Assembly: GCA_947461435.1 (NCBI GenBank)
Contig: CANHLE010000032.1
Coordinates: 1-34,060, forward strand
DNA length: 34,060 nt
Direction: 5' to 3'
DNA from: Paracoccaceae bacterium
GTDB taxonomy: Bacteria > Pseudomonadota > Alphaproteobacteria > Rhodobacterales > Rhodobacteraceae
In this document: piece after piece, positions 1 to 7,242 of the stretch
Layout: every line of letters begins with the position of its first letter
Numbering within the stretch: position 1 is the stretch's first letter
Notes under the pieces: generated by a model
Told to the model about the DNA's origin: nothing
Seen by the model: only the letters and a program-made list of their open reading frames with translations
Databases searched by the model: none
Program-made: the position numbers and the translations under genes

Positions 1-131
1 CGGCCTTGGGCGATCGCCTCGTTTGCAAGCGCATAGGTTGAGGCCGCGCCTTTCACAATGGCCGCTTCAGAGCCGTGGCGGGCAACGACGGCCCGTTTTC
101 CGGCGCCATCTTGGATTTGGGACAGGTGCAT
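1..131 (-). CDS. GguC/AraD1-like FAH-superfamily protein, N-terminal fragment
   Basis: Only the first 43 codons are in the window; the gene runs off the left edge. The reading frame opens with MHLSQIQDGAGKR and continues through VKGAASTYALANEAIAQG, which resembles the N-terminus of GguC/AraD1 proteins, members of the fumarylacetoacetate hydrolase superfamily linked to sugar-acid catabolism. I chose the ATG at 131 because a GAGGG lies just upstream and family members begin close to this motif; an in-frame ATG at 164 would add 11 residues. It diverges from a GbpR-like LysR gene. In Agrobacterium gbpR and gguC both belong to the ChvE/GguAB sugar-uptake system, so the neighbourhood supports the call. 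No catalytic or metal-binding part is visible, so the function is inferred from the N-terminus and context. Confidence 0.6.
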   Translation of the reverse strand, partial: MHLSQIQDGAGKRAVVARHGSEAAIVKGAASTYALANEAIAQG

Positions 132-314
132 CAGGCCCTCATATGCGTTCAGGTTCACGTTCATGGTCCCGCCCGCCGCTGCACCGACCGCGCCCTTGGA
201 CAAAGGGCTTCTGGGCCAGTGCCGAAGCGGCACGGGGATCGGCCGACCCGTGAAAGCACGGGCTGCCGGATGTCAGGTTGCGTTGTTCATCCATTTCCGT
301 CAAATCATATTGAG

Positions 315-327
315 TTATGCAATCATA
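315..327. promoter_or_regulatory. Possible LysR-type operator in divergent promoter region
   Basis: The sequence TTATGCAATCATA fits the loose LysR pattern T-N11-A and contains TATG-N4-CATA inverted arms. The heptamer AATCATA occurs twice, at 303-309 and 321-327, 18 bp apart. The site lies just upstream of the LysR start at 339 and in the intergenic region shared with the divergent gguC-like gene, where an autoregulatory LysR protein would be expected to bind. The motif is degenerate, so this is only a candidate. Confidence 0.25.
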
Positions 328-338
328 CCGGAAATGAT

Positions 339-1301
339 ATGTCAGACGCCCAAAAGGCCGAGTCTTTGTTGCAACGCGGGCTGAAGTTGAGCCATTTGCG
401 GCTGATGGCGCAATTGGGGGAAACGGGGCATCTGGGCCTGTCGGCGGGGCGTCTGGGCATCACCCAGCCAGCCGCCTCGCGGCTGTTGGCCGAGGTGGAA
501 CAGATCACGCAGGCGACGATGCACAGCCGCACCGGGCGCGGCATTGCCCTGACAGAGCTGGGTCAGGTGTTGGCCCGGCGGGCGCAGCGGGTGATGATGG
601 AGATGGGCGACGCCGCGCGCGAGATGGCCGAAGTGGCGGGGGGCGGCGCCGGTGTGGTGCGCATCGGCGCGGTGACGGCCCCGGCGCTGGACATGGTGCT
701 GCCCGCTTTGCGCACCGCGCGGCTGTCGCAGCCCAAGGTCCGCGCCGAGGTTTCGGTGGCGGCGTCGGATATTCTATGCGGCCAGTTGCTGGACGGGCGG
801 CTGGATTTCGCGCTGGGGCGCATTCCCAAAGAGATGGAAACGGCAGATCTCTCGATCGTCTTTCTGGGCACAGAGCCAATCGAACTGGTGGTTCGGCGCG
901 GGCACAGATTGGCGGGCCGGGCGGGGGTGCCCGCCGCCGAATTGATGGAATTTGACTGGGTGATGCCCGCCGAAGGATCGCCGCTGGCGGCGGCGGTGCA
1001 AGAGCGTTTGGCGGTGCTGTCGCTGGGGCCGCCGCGCCAACATCTGGCCACCTCGTCCTTCTTGCTGACCTTGGCCCTGGTTCAGCAAACCAATGCCATC
1101 GCCCCGGTGGCGCGCGCCGTGGCGCGGCAATTCGCCAATGCGCCCGATGCCCCCTATACGGTGGTTGACTGCCCTTTGGGCATTGATGTGGCGCCCTTTG
1201 GCATGATCACGCGCACCGGCGCCGATCTGACGCCAGCCGCACAGATGCTTGTCGATCTGATGCTGTCCCAGCACCGCGCCCTGCGCAGCGCCGCACCCTG
1301 A
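339..1301 (+). CDS. LysR-family transcriptional regulator, GbpR-like
   Basis: Encodes 320 residues, normal for LysR regulators. An N-terminal winged helix-turn-helix occupies about residues 17-75, with the typical segment LGITQPAASRLLAEVE, and an effector-binding periplasmic-binding-protein-like domain follows. The opening LKLSHLRLMAQLGETGHL resembles GbpR, the regulator of galactose/arabinose uptake genes in Agrobacterium. Start: the frame stays open upstream to position 75, but the HTH begins only about 17 residues after the ATG at 339, the usual spacing. The gguC-like gene diverges on its left, and the stop is 11 bp from the convergent xylB stop. The inferred role is sugar-responsive control of the gguC-side operon. 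The family is certain; the GbpR subfamily assignment is moderately supported. Confidence 0.85.
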   Translation: MSDAQKAESLLQRGLKLSHLRLMAQLGETGHLGLSAGRLGITQPAASRLLAEVEQITQATMHSRTGRGIALTELGQVLARRAQRVMMEMGDAAREMAEVAGGGAGVVRIGAVTAPALDMVLPALRTARLSQPKVRAEVSVAASDILCGQLLDGRLDFALGRIPKEMETADLSIVFLGTEPIELVVRRGHRLAGRAGVPAAELMEFDWVMPAEGSPLAAAVQERLAVLSLGPPRQHLATSSFLLTLALVQQTNAIAPVARAVARQFANAPDAPYTVVDCPLGIDVAPFGMITRTGADLTPAAQMLVDLMLSQHRALRSAAP

Positions 1302-1312
1302 TCGCCCTGCGC

Positions 1313-2758
1313 TTAGCCCGTGATGCCTGGGGCCAGAACCGCCTGCTGCCCGGCGCGGAACCGGGCATGGGCGGTGTCAAAAGCCTCGGTCAGGGACGCG
1401 ACAGGATCGATCACACGGGCGATGGCGGGGCGGGTGGCCACGTCGGCCCCTGCCCCGGTTGCAGCCATGATCGCCAGACGCGCCGCGCCCAGCGCCCCAC
1501 CAAAATCGCCCGCGACGGGCAGATCGACCGGCACATTCAGCGCCGTCGCTATGGCTTGCAGCCAGTAGTCTGACCGGGTTCCGCCGCCCACGGCCAGCAG
1601 CCGGGTGATGCGCGTGCCCGTGGCTGCCAGCGCATCGCGGCTGTCGCGGATGGCGAACGTCACGCCTTCCAGAACCGCGCGGGTGCCGGCCTGTTGATCG
1701 CTCACATGCTCCAGCCCCAGAAATCCGCCCCGGACAGTGGCCGAGTTCAGGGGGGTTCGCTCTCCGCCCAGATAGGGCAGAAACAGCGTTTTGCCGGGGG
1801 CTTGCAGGGCACCCAGATGCGCGGTCAGGCTTGCGGCGTCTTGGCCCACAAAACGGCCATACCAGTTGAGCGCATCGGTGGCCGCCAAGATCACGCCCAT
1901 CTGATGCCACGTGCCGGGCAAAGCATGGCAAAAGGTGTGAACGGCCGTCGCGGGATCGGGCTGATAGCCATCATTGGCCGCAAACAGCACCCCCGAGGTG
2001 CCCAAACTGACAAAGGCATCGCCCGCCTTGACCACCCCTACCCCCACGCCCGAGGCCGCATTGTCGCCGCCGCCGCCGGCCACGACAACCCCGCCCGCCA
2101 GACCCCAGCGGGCCGCCAGATCCGCCCGCACCTGACCGGAAGGTTCCGATCCTTCGACAAGGCGCGGCATCTGCGATCTGGTCAGGCCGGTGGCAGACAG
2201 CAAATCATCAGACCAGCGCCGCGCGCCGGTATCCAGCCAACTGGTGCCCGCCGCGTCCGACATTTCGGCCACGTGTTCGCCCGTCAGCCAAAGGCGCAGA
2301 TAATCTTTGGGCAGCAAGACCTTGGCGATCTTGTCCCAAATTCGGGGTTCATGGCGGCGCACCCAAGCCAGTTTTGGCGCGGTAAAGCCGGGGAACACGA
2401 TATTGCCTGAAATCGCCCGAAACCGGGGGTCGGCATCCATGGCGGCCGCTTCGGCATGCGCGCGAGAATCGTTCCAAAGGATGCACGGGCGCAGCACCTG
2501 ATCGGCGCTGTCCAGCAAGGTGGCGCCGTGCATGTGGCCTGACAGGCCGATGCCCCGCACCTTGCCCAGACCAGCGGCGGCCAGCTGGCCCATCACCGTT
2601 TCGGCCGCAGAAATCCAATCGGCGGGACTCTGTTCGGACCATCCATCGTGGGGGCGCTGCACGCTGAGTGGCGCAGAAGCCTCGGCCACGACCTGCTGGG
2701 CGTCATTGATCAAGATGCCCTTGAGCCCCGATGTTCCCAGATCCAATCCAATATACAT
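1313..2758 (-). CDS. xylB: Xylulokinase (FGGY carbohydrate kinase)
   Basis: Encodes 481 residues, matching XylB of about 484. FGGY kinases phosphorylate a sugar with ATP; XylB converts D-xylulose to D-xylulose 5-phosphate for the pentose phosphate pathway. The N-terminus IGLDLGTSGLKG carries the first phosphate-binding loop with Asp6, and AGGGGDNAASGVG supplies the catalytic Asp232, both at the positions seen in E. coli XylB. The C-terminal AVGGGTRSDYWLQ segment is the adenosine-binding motif. I chose the ATG at 2758 because a GGGGG run lies at good spacing; an in-frame ATG at 2764 would add two residues. The gene diverges from a LacI-family regulator across 156 bp. A related FGGY specificity such as L-xylulose cannot be excluded. 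Confidence 0.85.
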   Translation of the reverse strand: MYIGLDLGTSGLKGILINDAQQVVAEASAPLSVQRPHDGWSEQSPADWISAAETVMGQLAAAGLGKVRGIGLSGHMHGATLLDSADQVLRPCILWNDSRAHAEAAAMDADPRFRAISGNIVFPGFTAPKLAWVRRHEPRIWDKIAKVLLPKDYLRLWLTGEHVAEMSDAAGTSWLDTGARRWSDDLLSATGLTRSQMPRLVEGSEPSGQVRADLAARWGLAGGVVVAGGGGDNAASGVGVGVVKAGDAFVSLGTSGVLFAANDGYQPDPATAVHTFCHALPGTWHQMGVILAATDALNWYGRFVGQDAASLTAHLGALQAPGKTLFLPYLGGERTPLNSATVRGGFLGLEHVSDQQAGTRAVLEGVTFAIRDSRDALAATGTRITRLLAVGGGTRSDYWLQAIATALNVPVDLPVAGDFGGALGAARLAIMAATGAGADVATRPAIARVIDPVASLTEAFDTAHARFRAGQQAVLAPGITG

Positions 2759-2884
2759 GTCCATCCCCCGAAAAGACCGCACCCGCCGCGCAGACCCTGT
2801 GCGTTTGATCCCCCAAGACGGGCGATTATGCAACGGGGCAATCTGCGGTGCGGGCCAAGGTGCCGGCGCGGCGCAGAGTTGCTT

Positions 2885-2903
2885 TTGCGCAAACCTTGTG
2901 CAA
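2885..2903. promoter_or_regulatory. Twin near-palindromes upstream of lacI-type gene
   Basis: The palindrome TTGCGCAA (2885-2892) and the near-palindrome TTGTGCAA (2896-2903) lie 11 bp apart, about one helical turn, just before the start of the LacI-family gene at 2915. They are in the region shared with divergent xylB. A tandem arrangement one turn apart is compatible with a regulator-binding site, perhaps autoregulation. No matching copy was noticed upstream of the beta-galactoside operon. Confidence 0.25.
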
Positions 2904-2914
2904 TTCAAGGCGCC

Positions 2915-3988
2915 ATGCAAAAGATGGTGCCCCCTGAAAAAACATCAGCCGCGTCGGTGACATTGAAAGATATCGCCGCCGCCGTCGGGGTATCATCGGC
3001 CACGGTGTCACGCGTGCTGAACTTTGACTGGACGCTGTCTGTCAGCGATCAGACGCGTCAGACCATCATCGAAACCGCCGAAGCGATGAGCTATGCCCCG
3101 CCGCGCCAACGCAAGCAATCGGCCAAGACGCCGGTTCCCAAAATCGCGCTGGTGCATTTCCTGCGCCCCGAACAAGAGCTGATCGATCCCTATTACGTCG
3201 CCCTGCGCCTTGGGATCGAGCGGCGCTGTGCGGCGTTGCAGATGGAATACACCAAGGTCTATCAAACCGATGCCTTTCCCGATGCCAAAGTGCTGCGCGG
3301 ATCGTCGGGCGTGATCGTGATCGGTTGGCATTCTGCCGAAGAAGAGGCTTGGATGATCAGCCACGCCCGCAACATTGTCTTTGCCGATTATGCGCCCAAC
3401 GCCGAAGGCATGGACTGCGTGATGAACGATTATGCCTGGGCCACGGTGCATCTGCTGGATCAGTTGTGGGACCGCGGCTATCGGCGGATGGCCTTTATCG
3501 GCTGGACGGACCGCCTGACGCGGGGGGGGATCGTGCGGCCCGAAAAGCGCTATCTGGCCTATGAGGCCTGGATGACGGCGCGCGGGGTGTTTGACCCGTC
3601 ACTGACGCGGCTTGGCGTGAACACGGCCGAAAGCGGCTATGATCTGGCGTTGCACCTTCTGGATCATCCGCAGCGCCCCCAGATCTTGATCACCGCCAAC
3701 GACAATATGGCGGTGGGGGCCTACCGGGCCATCCACAAGCGGGGATTGTCCGTGCCGGGCGATATTGCGGTGGCCAGTTTCAACGATATCTCGGTCGCGC
3801 GGTTCATGACGCCGCCCTTGACCACCGTGCGCCTTCCGGCCGAGGAAATCGGCGAGGCGGCGGTGGATTTGTTGCTGGAGCGGATGAAGGGGCGCGACAT
3901 TGCAAAGCGTGTTGTGCTGGACAGCAAGACCGTCTGGCGGGGCAGCACAGACGTTATCGCCACACAAGGCCTTGATGTAAAATCATAA
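2915..3988 (+). CDS. LacI-family repressor, EbgR-like
   Basis: Encodes 357 residues. An N-terminal HTH (VTLKDIAAAVGVSSATVSRVLN, about residues 13-34) precedes a sugar-binding domain. The body resembles E. coli EbgR, the repressor of the evolved beta-galactosidase operon: it shares the ELIDPYYVALRLGIE region, SFNDISVARF, PPLTTVRL and a C-terminal WRGST. The hinge (YAPPRQRKQSAKTP) lacks the usual PNxxAxxL pattern, also as in EbgR. Start: ATG 2915 follows AAGG at short spacing; the frame is open upstream but without domain sequence. The gene precedes a beta-galactoside ABC operon in the same direction and diverges from xylB. I infer that it represses the downstream operon and responds to a galactoside. 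Confidence 0.85.
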   Translation: MQKMVPPEKTSAASVTLKDIAAAVGVSSATVSRVLNFDWTLSVSDQTRQTIIETAEAMSYAPPRQRKQSAKTPVPKIALVHFLRPEQELIDPYYVALRLGIERRCAALQMEYTKVYQTDAFPDAKVLRGSSGVIVIGWHSAEEEAWMISHARNIVFADYAPNAEGMDCVMNDYAWATVHLLDQLWDRGYRRMAFIGWTDRLTRGGIVRPEKRYLAYEAWMTARGVFDPSLTRLGVNTAESGYDLALHLLDHPQRPQILITANDNMAVGAYRAIHKRGLSVPGDIAVASFNDISVARFMTPPLTTVRLPAEEIGEAAVDLLLERMKGRDIAKRVVLDSKTVWRGSTDVIATQGLDVKS

Positions 3989-3992
3989 AAAA

Positions 3993-4014
3993 TTAGTTTT
4001 GTGTGTTTTACTAA
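3993..4014. promoter_or_regulatory. Candidate operator of beta-galactoside operon
   Basis: Perfect half-sites TTAGT (3993-3997) and ACTAA (4010-4014) form an inverted repeat with a 12-base spacer. A nested element GTTT-N4-AAAC lies at 4005-4016. The repeat ends three bases before a candidate -35 box, where a LacI-type repressor could block RNA polymerase. The EbgR-like gene lies immediately upstream. No other copy of the full repeat was found to confirm it. Confidence 0.4.
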
Positions 4015-4016
4015 AC

Positions 4017-4046
4017 TTGTTGATCCGTATCATCCCATTCGATAAC
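4017..4046 (+). promoter_or_regulatory. Candidate sigma70 promoter of beta-galactoside operon
   Basis: TTGTTG (4017-4022) and GATAAC (4041-4046) with an 18-base spacer fit a housekeeping promoter moderately. It lies directly after the candidate operator and about 50 bases before the binding-protein start, in a local AT-rich stretch unlike the surrounding coding DNA. Confidence 0.4.
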
Positions 4047-4094
4047 CTTTCGATAGGGTCGGCAGAAGCCGCGCCTTCGACATGGGAGGAAATC

Positions 4095-5366
4095 ATGCGT
4101 TTCAACACTCCGCGTTTGCGGAACGTGGCCGGTATGGCCACCGGTATCAGCCTTCTGGCCTTGTCTTCGGCTTGGGCCGCTGATGTCACCGTCTGGTGCT
4201 GGGCACCTGAATTCAATGGCGCTGCGATGAACGAAGCCATTGCGCGCTATACCGCCGCCCATCCGGGCGACACGATCACCGTTGTCGATTTTGCCAAGGG
4301 CGATCTGGAAACAAAGCTGCAAACGCAATTGGCATCGGGCACCACCGAGGGTCTGCCGGACATCGTGTTGATCGAAGATTACGGCGCCCAGAAGTATTTG
4401 CTGTCCTTCCCCGGCGCCTTTGAGCCGCTGACCGACAAGATCGATTACAGCCAGTTTGCCGACTACAAGGTATCGCTGGCCACCGTGGACGGTCAGACCT
4501 ATTCGCTGCCCTTCGATTCGGGCGTGACGGGGCTTTTCTATCGCAGCGATCTTCTGGCCGAGGCCGGGTATGATTCTGCCGCGCTGCAAGACATCACCTG
4601 GGAGCAGATGATGGAGATCGGTCTGGCGGTGAAGGCCAAGACCGGCAAGCCCATGTTCTCGATGGATCAGGCCGATGCGGGCACGATGCGCATGATGCTG
4701 CAATCGGCAGGGTCGTGGTATTTCAACGACGACGGCAGCGCGAACATCGTGGGCAACCCGGTGTTCAAGGCCTCGCTTGAAACCTGGGTGAAGATGCTGC
4801 AGACGCCGGACCTGTACAAGGCCGTGTCGGGCTGGGGTGACTATACCGGCGCGTTCAACAACGGCGATGTGGCGGGCGTGTATACCGGCGTCTGGATGAC
4901 CGGCGGCATCAAGGGCAACAACATGTCCGGCAAATGGGGCGTCGCGCCCTTGCCCAAGCTGTCGAACGTCGAAGGCGCGGGCCATGCATCAAACCTTGGT
5001 GGGTCGTCGTGGTATGTGCTGTCGTCGGGTCCGGCCAAGGACACCGCGATCGATTTTCTGAAGACGATCTGGGCGGGTGATGCCGACTTCTACCAGAAGA
5101 TTCTGGTGGGTCAGGGGGCCTTTGGGGCCTATTTGCCAGCCCGCGAAGGCGAAGCTTATTCGGCCACCGACGAGTACTTTGGCGGTGAGGCTGTCTGGGC
5201 CAACTTCTCGACGTGGCAAGCGGCCATTCCGGGCGTGAACTATGGCATCTTCACCAACGAGGTGGATGCGGCCATCGTGGCACAGATCCCGGCCTTGGTG
5301 GCTGGCGGATCGATCGATGAGGCGATTGCCGCCATCGACGCACAGGTCGCCCAGCAGATCCAGTAA
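4095..5366 (+). CDS. ABC sugar-binding protein (MalE/UgpB-type)
   Basis: Encodes 423 residues with a signal peptide (hydrophobic MATGISLLALSSAWA, cleavage near residue 28-29), so the mature protein is periplasmic. The fold is that of a family 1 extracellular solute-binding protein: VTVWCWAPEFN at the mature start, then LPDIVLIEDYGAQKY, SLPFDSGVTGLFYRSDLL and ITWEQMMEIG. It should capture the sugar for the two permeases that follow. The start ATG at 4095 has a strong GGGAGGA ribosome-binding site; the upstream open frame has no signal-peptide character. As first gene of the operon it is followed by a GC-rich hairpin that may favour higher expression of the binding protein. Beta-galactoside specificity is inferred from the two downstream beta-galactosidases and the EbgR-like regulator. 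Confidence 0.9.
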   Translation: MRFNTPRLRNVAGMATGISLLALSSAWAADVTVWCWAPEFNGAAMNEAIARYTAAHPGDTITVVDFAKGDLETKLQTQLASGTTEGLPDIVLIEDYGAQKYLLSFPGAFEPLTDKIDYSQFADYKVSLATVDGQTYSLPFDSGVTGLFYRSDLLAEAGYDSAALQDITWEQMMEIGLAVKAKTGKPMFSMDQADAGTMRMMLQSAGSWYFNDDGSANIVGNPVFKASLETWVKMLQTPDLYKAVSGWGDYTGAFNNGDVAGVYTGVWMTGGIKGNNMSGKWGVAPLPKLSNVEGAGHASNLGGSSWYVLSSGPAKDTAIDFLKTIWAGDADFYQKILVGQGAFGAYLPAREGEAYSATDEYFGGEAVWANFSTWQAAIPGVNYGIFTNEVDAAIVAQIPALVAGGSIDEAIAAIDAQVAQQIQ

Positions 5367-5390
5367 GGTCTGCCGCCTGAACGAACCCTG

Positions 5391-5417
5391 CCCCGCCGGT
5401 TGACTGAATCGGCGGGG
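5391..5417 (+). terminator. GC-rich hairpin after binding-protein gene
   Basis: An 8-bp perfect stem, CCCCGCCG paired with CGGCGGGG, encloses an 11-base loop, 24 bases after the binding-protein stop. No T-run follows, so it is more likely an mRNA-stabilising or partial attenuation structure than a full terminator. Such hairpins often follow the first gene of ABC operons, where the binding protein is needed in excess. Confidence 0.55.
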
Positions 5418-5521
5418 CACCCTTGGCCCCCTTTGTGGCGACAATCCGATGTGCTGCCTGACGCGCCTGCACAAAGACTTGGCGCCGGGACATGCCTGCC
5501 CCCCTTTTGCCGGGAGACCCC

Positions 5522-6415
5522 ATGCCAGACCGTAGCACCGAGAACCGCGCCAGCCTGATGGGCTGGGCCTTTGTCGCCCCGGCGCTGACCTTGCTGGGCA
5601 TCTTCATGGCCTATCCGATCCTGTGGTCGCTTTACATGAGCTTTCAGACCGGCAAGGGGATGAATTTCAAGTTTGGCGGCTTTGCCAACATCATCCGCCT
5701 GACCCAGGACCCGGTGTTTTTGCGCGCCCTGTCCAACACGATGCTTTTTCTGGTCATTCAGGTGCCGATCATGCTGATCTTGGCGTTGCTGTTTGCGGCG
5801 GCGCTGAACAATCCCAAACTGCGCGGCCGGGCGATCTTGCGCACCGCCATCTTTTTGCCCTGCGTTACCTCGCTTGTGGCCTATTCGGTGTTGTTCAAGT
5901 CGATGTTCGCCATCGACGGGATTGTGAATGACACCTTGATGACGCTGCACATCGTCGCAGAGCCGATCCGCTGGATGATCGATCCCTTCTGGGCCAAGGT
6001 GCTGATCATCATGGCCATCACATGGCGATGGGCCGGATACAACATGGTGTTCTATCTGGCCGCGATGCAGAACATCGACCCTTCCATCTATGAGGCGGCG
6101 CGGATTGACGGCGTGCCGGCGCGGGCCCGGTTTTTCAAGATCACGATCCCCATGCTGAAGCCCGTGATCTTGTTCACCACGGTCTTGTCGACCATCGGCA
6201 CGCTGCAATTGTTCGACGAGGTGAACACGATCACCGCCAGTCAAGGCATAGGCGGCGGGCCGGCGGATTCGACGCTGACGCTGTCGCTGTACATCTACAA
6301 CCTGACCTTCCGCTTCATGCCGTCCTTTGGCTATGCCGCGACGGTGTCTTGGGTCATCGTCATTCTTGTCGGCATCCTGTCCTGGGTGCAGTTCCAAGTC
6401 GCAAAGGACCGCTGA
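5522..6415 (+). CDS. ABC sugar permease, MalF/UgpA-type
   Basis: Encodes 297 residues with about six membrane helices, starting with GWAFVAPALTLLGIFMAYPILWSLYMSF, the standard first helix of MalF-type permeases. The EAA loop that contacts the ATPase is visible as YEAARIDGVPARARFFKITIPML. I chose the ATG at 5522 with GGGAGA at 7-base spacing rather than the in-frame ATG at 5492. The second permease starts 2 bases after its stop, so the two are translationally coupled and form the membrane heterodimer of one importer. Substrate inferred from the operon to be a beta-galactoside. Confidence 0.9.
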   Translation: MPDRSTENRASLMGWAFVAPALTLLGIFMAYPILWSLYMSFQTGKGMNFKFGGFANIIRLTQDPVFLRALSNTMLFLVIQVPIMLILALLFAAALNNPKLRGRAILRTAIFLPCVTSLVAYSVLFKSMFAIDGIVNDTLMTLHIVAEPIRWMIDPFWAKVLIIMAITWRWAGYNMVFYLAAMQNIDPSIYEAARIDGVPARARFFKITIPMLKPVILFTTVLSTIGTLQLFDEVNTITASQGIGGGPADSTLTLSLYIYNLTFRFMPSFGYAATVSWVIVILVGILSWVQFQVAKDR

Positions 6416-6417
6416 GC

Positions 6418-7233
6418 ATGTCCCTGACCTCGAAACTGACAAGCCTTCTGATGCAGGCCGCGCTGTGGCTGGCGGCCTTTATCTCGGTCTTTCCGTTCTA
6501 TTGGATGATCGCCGGGGCGACCAACACCGCCAATGACATCACCGGGGGCAAGTTTACCCTTGGCAGCAACCTGATCCCCAACATCACCAAGTTCTTTGAA
6601 CTGGTGGATGTGCCGCGGATCTTTTTCAACTCGTTCTTCGTGGCGATTGCCGGCACTTTCTTCACGCTGGCGATATCATCCCTGGCGGGATACGGGTTTG
6701 AGATTTTCAGATCCAAAACGCGCGACCGGGTGTTTGGCGGGCTTTTGCTGATGCTGTCGGTGCCCTTTGCGGCCATGATGATTCCGCTGTTCGTCATGTT
6801 TTCGGCCGCCGGAATCATGAACACCTATCTGGCGATCATTCTGCCGGGGGTCGCGTCAATCTTCATGATCTTCTACTTTCGTCAGAACACAAAAGCCTTC
6901 CCGTCAGAGCTGCGCGATGCCGCGCGGATGGACGGGCTGAAGGAATGGCAGATCTTCATCAAGATCTATATCCCGGTCATGCGATCAACCTATGCGGCGG
7001 CGATGATCATCTTGTTCATGACGAACTGGAATGCCTATCTTTGGCCGCTGATCGTGCTGCAAACCAATGAAATGAAGACCATTCAATTGGTTGTTGCCTC
7101 GCTCGCCACGGCCTACACGCCGGATTATGGCCTGATCATGGTGGCCAATGTCTTGGCCACGCTTCCGACCATTCTGGTCTTCTTCCTTCTCCAGCGCCGC
7201 TTTGTCGAAGGCATGCTGGGCGGCGTCAAATAG
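6418..7233 (+). CDS. ABC sugar permease, MalG/UgpE-type
   Basis: Encodes 271 residues, typical of MalG-type permeases. It begins with a membrane helix (ALWLAAFISVFPFYWMIAGA) and has the EAA loop ELRDAARMDGLKEWQIFIKIYIPVM and a C-terminal RRFVEGMLGGVK, which is very characteristic of MalG/LacG-like subunits. The start ATG at 6418 lies two bases after the preceding permease stop; longer in-frame starts would overlap that gene. It partners the upstream permease in the inner membrane. The GH2 enzyme begins 9 bases after its stop, tying transport to hydrolysis. Confidence 0.9.
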   Translation: MSLTSKLTSLLMQAALWLAAFISVFPFYWMIAGATNTANDITGGKFTLGSNLIPNITKFFELVDVPRIFFNSFFVAIAGTFFTLAISSLAGYGFEIFRSKTRDRVFGGLLLMLSVPFAAMMIPLFVMFSAAGIMNTYLAIILPGVASIFMIFYFRQNTKAFPSELRDAARMDGLKEWQIFIKIYIPVMRSTYAAAMIILFMTNWNAYLWPLIVLQTNEMKTIQLVVASLATAYTPDYGLIMVANVLATLPTILVFFLLQRRFVEGMLGGVK

Positions 7234-7242
7234 GGCAGGTTC

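Noticed and set aside
75-338. Upstream extension of the LysR gene
   Set aside because: The frame is open from 75, but residues before the ATG at 339 have no family sequence and the region overlaps the divergent gene and promoter.
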